The notes: generated by a model from the sequence alone, not told the origin. DNA of 33,298 nucleotides from Planctomyces sp. (GCA_027483145.1 JAIXVG010000401.1:1-33298); one strand, 5' to 3'. Shown: positions 7,974 through 17,265, numbered from the stretch's first letter. Numbers and translations: made by a program.

Positions 7974-8739
7974 GCTGGTGCATTCCGAGCGTAACTCAGA
8001 TGGCCAGATCACTCAAACAGTGCCAGACACGACTTCAGTCGTCAGTGTCGAGAGTAAAGATAGTCGCGCAGCCTTTATGCATGCCGATTCTGTCCGACAT
8101 ATCAACGGATATTCGAACGCACTTTGTCATCAGCTTCGAACGGCTGTCTTTATGGGTTCCGGACGGTTCAAGGTGACGGTGACTACGAGCCATGGTTTGA
8201 TGCACGTATTGTCAATCCCCATTTTTGCCGGCGAGCCAAGAAACGAGGAGATAACCATCGTCACCCCAAGTGCAACAAACAATCGGCTAGATCAGGCCGC
8301 GGTGAAGTTTAAGTGCAGCCCTGCACCGAGATTTCCGGATGATGTTCCGTGGGATTTTGGGGAAGTACGACTACAGCAATTGGAGCAACCGAGCATCACC
8401 ATTGATGGCAGAGCGTGGCTGTACAAAACGATGAATTATGGCAGCGTCAGTTTGTTAATCGATCGCGCTGGTAACATTACTGGATACTCAGCGAATGACA
8501 TCCAGGGAGGAGTTCAATCTTCTTCCAAGCTTTCCCTAGATGATCCGTGGGTTTTTCTTGACAAGACAGCCTATCGCTACGAACTGAGATTCGGCGGAGT
8601 TGGGCGGGGTTCCAATGCTCGGCCGGTGGGAGGCAAGTTTATGGTGACTTCAGACCAGCAGGAAATCATCCTTGACCTTGCTGATTCATCAGCGAAAGGG
8701 GCAATTGACGAATCATCCAAGACCGACGCCGTTAGATGA
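7894..8739 (+). CDS. HAAS-associated ectodomain, paralog 2, C-terminal part (+1 frame)
   Basis: 281 residues from GTG 7894, overlapping the upstream frame by 80 bases. From residue ~8 it aligns with paralog 1 (IPDPRPDGMSVIRFKL versus IPNPRPPGLSVIKFKL) and continues to the shared end TSDQQEIILDLAD, so this is the exported domain of the same gene. An in-frame stop at 7876 limits how far upstream this frame extends; the shift must fall between 7879 and about 7973. No ribosome-binding site is seen before the GTG, which argues against independent expression as a secreted protein; the fragment alone would also lack a signal peptide. The ~25 residues preceding the aligned region in paralog 1 (VVIDPRFGYRDEL and following) are missing, which fits a deletion. 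Confidence 0.65.
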   Translation: MAVRRSIFARAAIPDPRPDGMSVIRFKLVHSERNSDGQITQTVPDTTSVVSVESKDSRAAFMHADSVRHINGYSNALCHQLRTAVFMGSGRFKVTVTTSHGLMHVLSIPIFAGEPRNEEITIVTPSATNNRLDQAAVKFKCSPAPRFPDDVPWDFGEVRLQQLEQPSITIDGRAWLYKTMNYGSVSLLIDRAGNITGYSANDIQGGVQSSSKLSLDDPWVFLDKTAYRYELRFGGVGRGSNARPVGGKFMVTSDQQEIILDLADSSAKGAIDESSKTDAVR

Positions 8740-8892
8740 TTAGTGGTTCTCTTCCAGGTTTTGAACGAGTCGAAGTGATGCTGGCTTGGTTTGTAGTTGT
8801 CTGCGGGTCGTTGGGTGTGGGGAGGCCTGCTGCTGCGGGTGTTGCCCGTTCGATGATGTGGACGCAGTTTGAGATAGCGTAAAAGACTTGAA

Positions 8893-8962
8893 TTAACGCG
8901 AAGGACGCAAAGATCGCAAAGGGGAAGTCTTTCTCTTCGCGGCCTTCGCGTCTTGGCGGTTG
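8893..8962. repeat. Palindromic intergenic repeat R, copy 3
   Basis: Left part TTAACGCGAAGGACGCAAAG, right part GGCCTTCGCGTCTTGGCGGT, same centre as the other copies. It closes the right border of the HAAS duplication. Confidence 0.8.
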
Positions 8963-9053
8963 ACGGTCTTCGCTTTCGGGGTGATTGGTCGATGGAGTTT
9001 AGCGTGATGCTTGTCTTGGGAGACTGCGGCAAGAATGGGTTCGTTAGCGTCCC

Positions 9054-9071
9054 TGGTGCGGCAAGCCGCAC
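9054..9071. repeat. Short GC-rich palindrome, copy 2 (complete)
   Basis: GGTGCGGC-AA-GCCGCACC, a perfect 8-bp inverted repeat with a 2-base centre. Broken versions occur at 5204 and 10222. Confidence 0.7.
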
Positions 9072-9129
9072 CCTACGTGATGAGATCGAAACATCCGGGA
9101 GGTACGCTGGTTAGCGCCCAAATAGTGGG

Positions 9130-10128
9130 TTACTTGACGCGGGCGAGTTTCATTAAGCGGCCGGAAACGTTCCAGTCTTGGATGTACAGGTTGCCGTCGG
9201 CGTCCCAGTAAGAGCCGTGAGTGCCGCTGAAGATGCCTTCCTTCCATTGTTCCTGTGGAATGCCGTAATTGGCCCGGGCGGCAGGGTCGGCGTTGTGGCC
9301 TAACACGGCCATGATGGTGTTGGATTTATCGAGGATGACAACCCGGCCGTGGAGGTCGGGGACGGAGACATAGTCCCCCTGCACCGCGGCCGAGGTGGGC
9401 ATGCCTAAGCCGGTGACCACTTCGTCGATGTACTCGCCTTCAAGGGTGTAATGCAGCAAGCGGCCTTTAGGTTCGTGGTTGCGGTCACAGATTAAGAGGC
9501 GGGGTGGATCGTAACGGGTATCGAGCGTCATGCCGTGGGCCGTGTTGAATTCCTTGAGGCCATTCCCCTTAATGCCAAAATGCATGAGGTACTTGCCCTG
9601 GGCGTTGAACTTGAAGATGTGGTTGCTGGCATAGCCATCGGAGAGAAAGATGTCTCCGTTAGGGGCCACAGTGATTGCAGTGGGATTGAACTGCGTGAGG
9701 CCAAGGCCGCTTTCTTTAGGGAATGGGAGCTTCAGGACGATGGCACCGGTTTCGGCGTTGAACTTGACCCCTTCTGCATTGGCGTTGCGTGCACCGTAGA
9801 TGTACTCGCCGTCGGCTTCCTGGCGGATTTCGATATCGTGCATGCGCGAGTATTCGTCACCCAGAAACCGGCGGATGAGCTTGCCATCAGGTGAGAAGAC
9901 GAAGATGCCCATGTCGGCACTGGTGTAGACATTCCCCTGTTTGTCGACCACGACGCCGCCGTGGGTAGGACCGATTTGAGTTTTGCCATCAGGGCCGAAG
10001 CCCCAGCCGGGGACCGTATCGAACGTCATGATACCGCAGCCCATGCGAACCGGCTTGGGGAGATCGGCGGCGAGCAGCGGGGCGGCGGTTAGTACCGCGA
10101 GGGCGAGGGCGAAGATGAAGCGTGGCAT
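9130..10128 (-). CDS. Secreted NHL-repeat (six-bladed beta-propeller) protein
   Basis: 332 residues from the ATG at 10128 (minus strand). The open frame extends 38 residues further upstream, but the chosen start is followed by a clear signal peptide, FIFALALAVLTAAPLLAADL, and preceded by AAAGG 8 bases away. The mature part shows repeated strands typical of NHL/TolB-like propellers: GGVVVDKQGNVYTSADMGI, FSPDGKLIRRFLG, ITVAPNGDIFLSDGYASNHI, FNAQGKYLMHFG and WDADGNLYIQDWN. Family knowledge: such proteins are exported and bind ligands, or act as peptidylglycine lyase-like enzymes; I see no active-site signature that decides. Convergent with the HAAS genes, and the next gene upstream on this strand (prepilin peptidase) is separated by 268 bases, so an independent unit is likely. 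Confidence 0.87.
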   Translation of the reverse strand: MPRFIFALALAVLTAAPLLAADLPKPVRMGCGIMTFDTVPGWGFGPDGKTQIGPTHGGVVVDKQGNVYTSADMGIFVFSPDGKLIRRFLGDEYSRMHDIEIRQEADGEYIYGARNANAEGVKFNAETGAIVLKLPFPKESGLGLTQFNPTAITVAPNGDIFLSDGYASNHIFKFNAQGKYLMHFGIKGNGLKEFNTAHGMTLDTRYDPPRLLICDRNHEPKGRLLHYTLEGEYIDEVVTGLGMPTSAAVQGDYVSVPDLHGRVVILDKSNTIMAVLGHNADPAARANYGIPQEQWKEGIFSGTHGSYWDADGNLYIQDWNVSGRLMKLARVK

Positions 10129-10221
10129 GCAGGGACCTTTGTTGATTGAGGGTTTAGGGGTTTGGATTGACGGGGTTGGCGAGTTGGAGCGATTGGGTCG
10201 TGGATGGGGGAGAATGCCATC

Positions 10222-10240
10222 GGTGCGTCGAGCCGCACCC
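10222..10240. repeat. Short GC-rich palindrome, copy 3
   Basis: GGTGCGTCGAGCCGCACCC, one or two changes from the complete form at 9054-9071. It abuts R repeat copy 4. Confidence 0.5.
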
Positions 10241-10263
10241 AACTAAGCTTAAAATTTTTGATT

Positions 10264-10331
10264 TACCGCGAAGACGCAAAGATCGCAAAGGGGAAGACTT
10301 TTCTTTGTGTCCTTAGCGACTTCGCGGTGGA
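10264..10331. repeat. Palindromic intergenic repeat R, copy 4
   Basis: TACCGCGAAGACGCAAAG on the left and CTTAGCGACTTCGCGGTGGA on the right, with the shared centre GGGGAAGACTTTTCTTTG. It lies between the NHL gene and the prepilin peptidase gene. Confidence 0.8.
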
Positions 10332-10396
10332 GAGTCTTGGTCTTGGTGGCGATCGCCCTGTTGGGCGTTGTGGTTGAACGTGGAAGATCTACAGAG

Positions 10397-11335
10397 TTAG
10401 CTCGATTTTCCGGGGATGGAGCGGTAGAGGCGGACGAGGAAGAGTAAAACAACAAGACTGGTGAGAGCAATGCTGGTTAGCAGAAGGAGGCTGATCGGAT
10501 CGCCGAAGACGGTTCGGGTGGATTGCCATAGTACATGCCAACAGAATAACACAATGATGGCGGCGATGCCCAGACAAGGGCCATAGGGGACAATCGCCCG
10601 GCCGAAGGCGATCTTCAAGAGAGCCGCTTGCACGAGACCGGTCAGAGGGGCGATGGCAAACGCACAAACAACGGGTTGCCAGCCAATGAAGCTGCCAATC
10701 ATCGCCATCAGGGTGACATCGCCAAAGCCCATCGCTTCGGTCCCCAGGCAGAGCTGACTGATGAAGCGGACGATCCAGGTGAGACCTGCCCCGACCAGTG
10801 CGCCGGTGAGGGTCCACGATAGGGCATGAAGAGTTCGGTACTGATCGAGCCAGGCAGGGATGTATGGGCCGCGCAAGTCGGGGATCTGCTCGTTCCAGTC
10901 GACCCACAGGTGGACAAGTTGGAGTTCGGGCCAGGCGAGCGCAAGGAGGATGCCCAAAACGGTGCCGGTGACCGTGATCGAATCGGGAATGAGATAGCAA
11001 TCGAGATCGACAATGATGGCGGTGACAATGAAGCCAATGAGGAGCAAGTGATAGGCTAGTCGGAGTGACTGCCCCAAGGCAGAGGGTTGGACTTCCGGGG
11101 ATTGCTGTCCGCCGAGAACGAAGACTGTGTAGGCCAGTCCCGCACCGAGCAGGCCGCAGCCGATAACCGGAACAAGGGCGTGGGTGATGATGGAAAAGGG
11201 CTGGGGGGGCTGCTGGAGGGCCGCCCGCTCAGTAATGGTTAGACTTCGCCCCCAGATAGCCGCGACGATCCCCACCAAGAGACCCAGGCTACCAAAGCAG
11301 AACAACGTCCCCAGCAAGCGAGCACCTGACGTCAA
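10397..11335 (-). CDS. Type IV leader (prepilin) peptidase, A24 family
   Basis: 312 residues, strongly hydrophobic with about seven or eight membrane segments. The two aspartates of the aspartyl protease site are visible: D110 in the motif IVDLDCYLIPD (the D-x6-PD signature of PilD/TadV-type enzymes) and D206 in GFGDVTLMAMIG (the G-x-GD signature). The enzyme cleaves the class III signal peptide of type IV pilins and related pseudopilins in the inner membrane. The cytoplasmic zinc/methyltransferase domain of bifunctional PilD is not visible. No pilin or secretion genes lie nearby. The start is uncertain: the frame begins at a TTG (11335) with no good ribosome-binding site and no in-frame ATG close by. 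Confidence 0.88.
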   Translation of the reverse strand: MTSGARLLGTLFCFGSLGLLVGIVAAIWGRSLTITERAALQQPPQPFSIITHALVPVIGCGLLGAGLAYTVFVLGGQQSPEVQPSALGQSLRLAYHLLLIGFIVTAIIVDLDCYLIPDSITVTGTVLGILLALAWPELQLVHLWVDWNEQIPDLRGPYIPAWLDQYRTLHALSWTLTGALVGAGLTWIVRFISQLCLGTEAMGFGDVTLMAMIGSFIGWQPVVCAFAIAPLTGLVQAALLKIAFGRAIVPYGPCLGIAAIIVLFCWHVLWQSTRTVFGDPISLLLLTSIALTSLVVLLFLVRLYRSIPGKSS

Positions 11336-11854
11336 GAAAGTGGATTGAATCGAATGAGTAAGACCAGGCTAACAGGGCCTGGCGAGATAGACTTGGATAG
11401 CCGAAAGCCAAGGCGAGGAGCAAAATCAGATCACAGTCGGCCACGAAGTTTCAATCGGGCAGATCACAACTCGTGGACGTTGACGGCCTTATTGGAACTT
11501 CGCAAGATACTGGGCCTGACTGTACTACACGGGCCTGGCAAATCCCAGCAATTCTGGTCTTTTTGGGCTGGATGTCGGTATCTGAGGACCAAATTGGGGG
11601 GAGGCTGGGCTGCCGGTTGTTTTGGCAAGTTCGGCTGGCCCAGGGGAACTGAGTGGTACAGCTATTTTCGGTCGAGCTGCTTTTCTATTGTTCGAAGCCC
11701 CTCTGATGGGGCGAGCCTCATCAGAAATCGGTTGCACCTGTAACAGGAACAACCAGGGTTTACGTTTGGTTCACCTTCCCCCTAATGCCCGGCTGCCATC
11801 GGGGTGGCTTGCGGCGGCCCTCATCACCATTTTTATCTGGTTGTAAAGCTAAGC
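11336..11854. other. Divergent intergenic region upstream of amt
   Basis: No gene supported; a 132-residue plus-strand frame (11345-11743) has no recognisable features. I looked for a sigma-54 site upstream of amt and found only sequences with wrong spacing (for example TGGCAAATCCCAGC at 11536, 9 bases between GG and GC instead of 10). Confidence 0.45.
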
Positions 11855-13330
11855 ATGAAAACAAGGAATTGCTTCTCCTTGCCAGTCATTTCGTTTTCGC
11901 TCCCTCGTCTGCTGGTGCAAAACCGACTGCGACAAGTGATGTTCGCGGGGGTGATGTTTTTCGCAGGGGCACTTGGCTTTCCAAGCTTGGGTGTTGCTGA
12001 GGAAGGAGCCGTGGCGTCAGAGGTTCCGGTTGCTGCAGCGACGGCGGCTCCAGCTTACAACGGGGCTGATACAGCGTGGGTTTTGATTTGCTCGGCGTTG
12101 GTGCTGATGATGACCGCGCCTGGACTGGCCCTGTTTTATGGCGGGCTGGTTCGCAAGAAGAACGTGCTGGGGGTGATGATGCAGTGCATTTTCCTGATGG
12201 GGATTATGTCACTGATTTGGGCTGTTTACGGGTACAGCCTGGTCTTTTCGACCGATATGCCGGGTTCGGGTGGATTCGTCGGTGGCGGGGATTACTTGTT
12301 GTTCAACGGAATTGTGCCCACGATCACCAAGGCGGGGCATCAGATTCCTGTTCAAGGGACACTTCCCAAAACGGTTCATTTTCTGTTTCAGATGATGTTC
12401 TTCATTATCACCCCTGCCCTGATTTGTGGCGGATTTGCTGAGCGGATGCGGTTTGGGGCGATGGTTGTCTTCTCGATTTTGTGGGGGACGCTGATCTACT
12501 GCCCGGTGGCACACTGGGTGTGGTCGGACTATGGCTGGTTCAGCGAGTTCAACAAGACTCCAGTCTTTAAGGCCTACGATTTTGCGGGTGGGACGGTGGT
12601 TCATATTACCAGCGGATTCTCGGCCTTGGTGTGCGCGATCATGCTGGGTAAGCGACTTGGATATGGCCAGGAGCCAATGCCGCCACACAACTTGACGTTT
12701 ACATTTATTGGCTCGGCCATGCTGTGGGTTGGCTGGTTTGGTTTTAACGCGGGGAGTGCTTTGACCGCAGGTCATGCGGCTGCAAACGCTTTTTTGGCAA
12801 CGCACATGGCTGCAGCGGCAGGAGTTGTCACGTGGGCAGGGGTCGAATGGGCCAAGCGTGGCAAGCCAAGCATTTTGGGTGCCTGTTCGGGAGCTGTTGC
12901 AGGGCTGGTGTGTGTGACGCCTGCGTGCGGAACTTGCTCGCCCATGGCGGGAATCATTCTGGGAGTGGCTGCGGGCCTCGTCTGCTTCTTCTTTTGTACG
13001 ACCGTGAAGAACACCTTCAAGTACGATGACACCCTCGATGCCTTTGGCGTGCATGGTGTGGGTGGACTGTTGGGAGCGATTTTGACCGGGGTCTATGCCA
13101 CGCGGAGCTTAACCGGGGCGGAGCTTGCGGTGGGCCTGGTGGATGGCAATCCGATTCAGGTTGGCTACCAGGCAGGAGCAGCCTTGGCAGCAATTGCTCT
13201 AGCTGTTGTCGGAACGATTGTGCTGTTGAAGCTGACCGATGCCGTCATTGGGTTGCGAGTCAATCAATCGTCTGAGCTGCAAGGCTTGGACATCGCCGAG
13301 CATGGCGAAGAGGGCTATATCTTTTTGTAA
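11855..13330 (+). CDS. amt: Ammonium transporter Amt
   Basis: 491 residues from ATG 11855; the frame extends 17 residues upstream, but the ATG begins a better N-terminus. A signal-peptide-like segment (VMFAGVMFFAGALGFPSLGV) is followed by the eleven-helix Amt fold. Family landmarks: ALFYGGLVRKKNVLGVMMQC in the first helices, FAGGTVVHITSGFSALVCAI carrying the first pore histidine, and DAFGVHGVGGLLGAILTG carrying the second pore histidine and the Amt signature. Amt proteins are inner-membrane trimers that take up ammonium and are blocked by deuridylylated P-II. Its neighbours downstream are a sigma-54 activator, three P-II genes and glnD, which fits the amt-glnK linkage known in many bacteria. 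No intrinsic terminator follows; the next element is a sigma-54-type promoter 17 bases after the stop. Confidence 0.96.
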   Translation: MKTRNCFSLPVISFSLPRLLVQNRLRQVMFAGVMFFAGALGFPSLGVAEEGAVASEVPVAAATAAPAYNGADTAWVLICSALVLMMTAPGLALFYGGLVRKKNVLGVMMQCIFLMGIMSLIWAVYGYSLVFSTDMPGSGGFVGGGDYLLFNGIVPTITKAGHQIPVQGTLPKTVHFLFQMMFFIITPALICGGFAERMRFGAMVVFSILWGTLIYCPVAHWVWSDYGWFSEFNKTPVFKAYDFAGGTVVHITSGFSALVCAIMLGKRLGYGQEPMPPHNLTFTFIGSAMLWVGWFGFNAGSALTAGHAAANAFLATHMAAAAGVVTWAGVEWAKRGKPSILGACSGAVAGLVCVTPACGTCSPMAGIILGVAAGLVCFFFCTTVKNTFKYDDTLDAFGVHGVGGLLGAILTGVYATRSLTGAELAVGLVDGNPIQVGYQAGAALAAIALAVVGTIVLLKLTDAVIGLRVNQSSELQGLDIAEHGEEGYIFL

Positions 13331-13346
13331 GGAGCTGCGAAGGGGC

Positions 13347-13362
13347 TGGCACGAATGCTGCT
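13347..13362 (+). promoter_or_regulatory. Sigma-54 type (-24/-12) promoter
   Basis: TGGCACGAATGCTGCT: the -24 block TGGCACG is perfect, the invariant GG (13348-13349) and GC (13360-13361) are exactly 10 bases apart, and only the first T of the -12 TTGC is changed to C. It lies between the amt stop and the activator start, about 240 bases upstream of the latter, and points at it. An NtrC-type activator driven from its own sigma-54 promoter is a known design. Confidence 0.6.
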
Positions 13363-13602
13363 TCAAGTCATTGATGGTTATCCGCGGGCGGGCGATGTGT
13401 CGCGGCTTTGCAAGCGGGTTCAATGGGCTGCGATGTCGGTCATACTTGGGCGTTGCAAAATTTTGAAGCAGCCTTGCGAGCTGATTGCCAAATGAATTTG
13501 GTTCGTGCTTCGCGTACCAACTGGATGAGCGAGAAAACTACGGAACTTTCTCGAAAGTACGACATTCGGGATAACCGCCCTGGCACTGTCGGAGGATGAG
13601 AT

Positions 13603-14619
13603 GTGACTGGTGAAAACCCCAAGGCTGCTCAGCCGCCGCCGATTGATTTTGTCGGTGGCAGTGCGGCGATGCAGCGCGTCTTTGGGACGATTCAGCAAGT
13701 CGCAATGACGAACGTGGACGTGCTGATTTGCGGGGAAACCGGGACTGGGAAAGAGCTAGTTGCCAGATCGCTTCACTTAAGCAGCAGTCGAGCAGATCAT
13801 CCGTTCGTTGCAGTCGACTGTGGAGCGATCCCGGAAAACTTGCTGGAGAGCGAGTTTTTTGGTCACGAGCGGGGGGCGTTTACCGGGGCAGACCAGCGGC
13901 GGATTGGACTATTAGAGCATGCTCACGGCGGCACTTTCTTCATGGATGAAGTGGGCGAGCTAACGCTGATGCTGCAGGCCAAGCTGCTGCGGGCGCTACA
14001 GGAACGAACCATTCGCAGGGTAGGTGGTCGCGATCAGATTTCGGTCGATGTGCGGATTGTGGCAGCTACGTCGCGCGATCTGATGGAGCTCATTCGTGAG
14101 AAGCGGTTTCGGGAAGACCTGTACTACCGGATTAACGTCGTACGGGTCGACCTTCCGCCGCTACGACTGCGAGGAGATGACCTGGGCCTGTTGGTGGAGC
14201 ACTTTGCCCAGCGCTATAGCCGCGAGTTAGGGAAGCAGGTCGTGGGAATTACCCCCGAGGCTTACAACGTGCTGGCCCACTACCCCTGGCCGGGGAATGT
14301 GCGGGAACTGCAAAACGTGATGCGGCGGGGGATTGCCCTGACGCATAACTCGCTGATTACGCTCGACGACTTACCCGATGAGGTGGTTTCTCGGGCGAAC
14401 CTGGCCAATGGTTCTGGTGCGGCGGGACCTGCGACTGAAGGGGGATTTTTTGCAGCTCGCGACGAATGCCTGCGGCGATTTGAGGTCGACTATTTGCGCC
14501 AATTACTGATGCGGCATAAGGGGAACGTGAAGCTGGCAGCTGATGAGGCGAGGCTGCCGCGCGGGACGCTCTATCGATTGTTGAAGAACCATCAGCTTGA
14601 CGGGGCTGAGTTCAGGTAG
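13603..14619 (+). CDS. Sigma-54-dependent transcriptional activator without receiver domain
   Basis: 338 residues from GTG 13603, with GGAGG 7 bases upstream. The AAA+ domain is complete: Walker A GETGTGKE (residues 44-51), the sigma-54-contacting loop GAFTGA (91-96), Walker B FFMDE (112-116), the arginine-finger region RFREDLYYRIN (168-178) and a sensor II segment YPWPGNVRELQNVMRR. A C-terminal Fis-type helix-turn-helix (GNVKLAADEARLPRGTLYRL) binds upstream enhancers. The protein begins only ~20 residues before the AAA+ domain, so the receiver or sensor domain of NtrC is absent; control must come from its level, from partner proteins (compare PspF), or from nothing. It sits between amt and the P-II cluster. 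No NtrB kinase is in the window. Nitrogen-related targets are inferred from context only. Confidence 0.93.
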   Translation: MTGENPKAAQPPPIDFVGGSAAMQRVFGTIQQVAMTNVDVLICGETGTGKELVARSLHLSSSRADHPFVAVDCGAIPENLLESEFFGHERGAFTGADQRRIGLLEHAHGGTFFMDEVGELTLMLQAKLLRALQERTIRRVGGRDQISVDVRIVAATSRDLMELIREKRFREDLYYRINVVRVDLPPLRLRGDDLGLLVEHFAQRYSRELGKQVVGITPEAYNVLAHYPWPGNVRELQNVMRRGIALTHNSLITLDDLPDEVVSRANLANGSGAAGPATEGGFFAARDECLRRFEVDYLRQLLMRHKGNVKLAADEARLPRGTLYRLLKNHQLDGAEFR

Positions 14620-15337
14620 TGGGCCGCTTTGGTTTACTGGGTATTCGAATACAGGTGAGTAACAAGGCTGAGAACGCTGCCAATCGCTCATGATGCTCTT
14701 GCATGGAAGTGCGTATTCAACTCGCAGATTACCCGATCATTGGCATTGTCGGCTCGGCAGGAAGGCTGAGTTCTTCGACATCGCGGCGCTCAAACAGCGC
14801 ATTGCTTATGGGGCAGTTTCTAAGCGAATGACCTCAGGTGAATCCCTCAAGCCGCGTGGCAACATGCATGGAACGGTGATTCATCTGGGCCAAACTTTGT
14901 TGCGGCGATGAAAACGGAGGTTATGCCGCTTACCAGATGCCGGCGCGCCTTAGAAGCGTGAAACAGGTGTCACAAAAGTGTGACAGAGCGGAAATGGCCT
15001 GATTTCAAGCGGTTTTTGGGGTCTGCGGCTGCTGGGCAGCCATGTTCCCGTGTGGTCGGTGACGCGCGGGCCGAAACCCGGACGTCGTGGCCAACATGAG
15101 GCAAGCCATGCCAAGGCTCTTCTGAGAAAATCGCAAAACGAATTCGGGTATCACTTTAGAGCGATCGCAAAGATCGAACAGACTACAATTCCTACAAATT
15201 GGCACGCTATTCCCACTATGTGGCTCTCATCAGTCAAGTTCATCAATTGCCAATCTCGGCAAGACCTTCAACAACCAAAACTCGCGTCGACAGGACTAAT
15301 CGAAGTTAGTCTTGCTCGCGTACATCTGGCAACCATC
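14620..15337. other. Long intergenic region upstream of the P-II genes
   Basis: 718 bases without a supportable gene; a 73-residue frame (14690-14911) is probably chance. It contains the inverted repeat at 14968, the hairpin GGCTGC-TGG-GCAGCC (15027-15041) and a partial sigma-54-like site TTGGCACGCTATTCCCA at 15199-15215, with a perfect -24 but CC instead of GC at -12. It is probably the control region of the first P-II gene. Confidence 0.5.
14968..14985. promoter_or_regulatory. Perfect inverted repeat, candidate operator
   Basis: TGTCACA-AAAG-TGTGACA: 7-bp perfect arms with a 4-base centre. Size and symmetry suit a dimeric activator or repressor, perhaps of the CRP/FNR type, but no cognate protein is encoded here. 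It lies ~350 bases upstream of the first P-II gene and ~350 after the activator gene. No second copy was found in the window. Confidence 0.4.
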
Positions 15338-16185
<848 letters not shown>

Positions 16186-16295
16186 CCAGTCGAAAGAGCC
16201 CTCTCGAAATAGGTGTTATCGGTTGCCGACTTGTGCGGAAACCGTTTACAAAAGAATTTGGTAATAAGCACTCTGGCCGAACGCTCGCGGTTTGA

Positions 16296-16676
<381 letters not shown>

Positions 16677-16679
<3 letters not shown>

Positions 16680-16726
16680 ACCGCGTTGCGGTTAAATGTC
16701 GCGTCTCGACCAGGGTTTGACTGCCA
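16677..16726. repeat. Short dispersed repeat family B, copy 1
   Basis: Starts with the stop codon: TAGACCGCGTTGCGGTTAAA, then TGTCGCGTC and a GACTGC end. About 40 of 49 positions match 30821-30870, after frr. The arms GCGGTTAA and TTTGACTGC are imperfect inverted repeats, and ACCGC-GTT-GCGGT forms a small hairpin. Confidence 0.7.
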
Positions 16727-17265
16727 CGACGAAGACGGCTAGAAGCCAAACCGAACTGAGACCCGCTTTTGCATGGCAAAATTGGTTGGCCCGGGTTGCA
16801 TGCAAGTTCGCCTGCAACCCGTTGGCGGACCAAGCCGGAATTCAGAAACGCCCGATGGCTGCTTTGGTAATCAACCGCTGCGCATGCCGGTTTGTTGCCA
16901 GAGCAGGCATCGGGCGTTCTGTTTTTTCAGGGTGACCCGTCTGGGGAGTGTTGTTTGCAGGCTACACTATTTATGGTGGCGGCCCTTTACGGCGGCGAGT
17001 TACGGATGGCCCGCGAGGAACTTGTCTCAATTTGGCTGGAGTTGTTGGGGCCAATTGCCAACCAGATGAGTAAGACTGTTTTCAACAACGGGTGCCTCGA
17101 TTATCTTCTGGTAGCTGGTCTGAGAGCCGACCCGTTACTGCGAACCTGGTGCAGATTGGGCGAAGCCTCGACTGGGCTACGCCCTACCCTTCGATGAGAT
17201 TTGTGGCGGTTGGCACCGCAGTTTTTCACCGCTCGTTTTTTCCTCGCTCATAGAAAACGCTTCGC
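16680..17265. other. Intergenic region between P-II paralog 3 and glnD
   Basis: No gene supported; a 101-residue frame (16892-17197) overlaps the strong hairpin and lacks recognisable features. The region holds family B copy 1, a hairpin GGGTTGCA-N12-TGCAACCC (16793-16820) and the extended terminator at 16847. A transcript for glnD would start after 16927. Confidence 0.5.
16847..16927 (+). terminator. Extended-stem intrinsic terminator after the P-II genes
   Basis: The outer stem AACGCCCGATGGCTGCT / AGCAGGCATCGGGCGTT has 16 of 17 pairs. An inner stem GGTAATCAACCG / CGGTTTGTTGCC pairs at 11 of 12 positions counting G-U, leaving a 10-base loop. A run of six Ts (16922-16927) follows. The size is unusual for a plain terminator, so a structured RNA ending in this terminator is an alternative. 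Confidence 0.75.

Larger units (their letters stand above)
5382..8870 (+). repeat. Tandem duplication of a HAAS gene unit
   Basis: Unit 1 (about 5382-7020) and unit 2 (about 7160-8870) align in order: leader GCTGCCGGAGGTGGTTATCA, start region GAAGGGGAGGCGATGACG, the N-terminal coding half, the C-terminal ACCAGCAGGAAATCATCCTT block and even the downstream TGTAGTTGTCTGC segment. An R-type palindromic repeat precedes each unit and another follows the second. The N-terminal 123 residues differ at only 14 positions, while the ectodomains are far more diverged. Confidence 0.85.
8740..9129. other. Convergent intergenic region with repeats
   Basis: No gene supported. It lies between converging genes and holds R repeat copy 3 and the complete GTGCGGC palindrome. 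I see no T-rich hairpin here that would make a typical intrinsic terminator, although the palindromes could serve that role. Confidence 0.5.

Noticed and set aside
11536-11549. Sigma-54-like TGGCAAATCCCAGC upstream of amt
   Set aside because: Only 9 bases between GG and GC; sigma-54 needs 10.
11345-11743. 132-residue plus-strand frame upstream of amt
   Set aside because: Composition rich in Arg, Ser and Trp without pattern; overlaps the expected control region of amt.
14690-14911. 73-residue plus-strand frame after the sigma-54 activator
   Set aside because: No motif, no ribosome-binding site, low-quality composition.
15050-15337. 96-residue N-terminal extension of the first P-II protein
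   Set aside because: P-II proteins start at MKKIE; the two neighbours start at exactly this position, and the extension has no domain features.
16892-17197. 101-residue plus-strand frame before glnD
   Set aside because: Overlaps the long terminator-like hairpin and lacks recognisable features.
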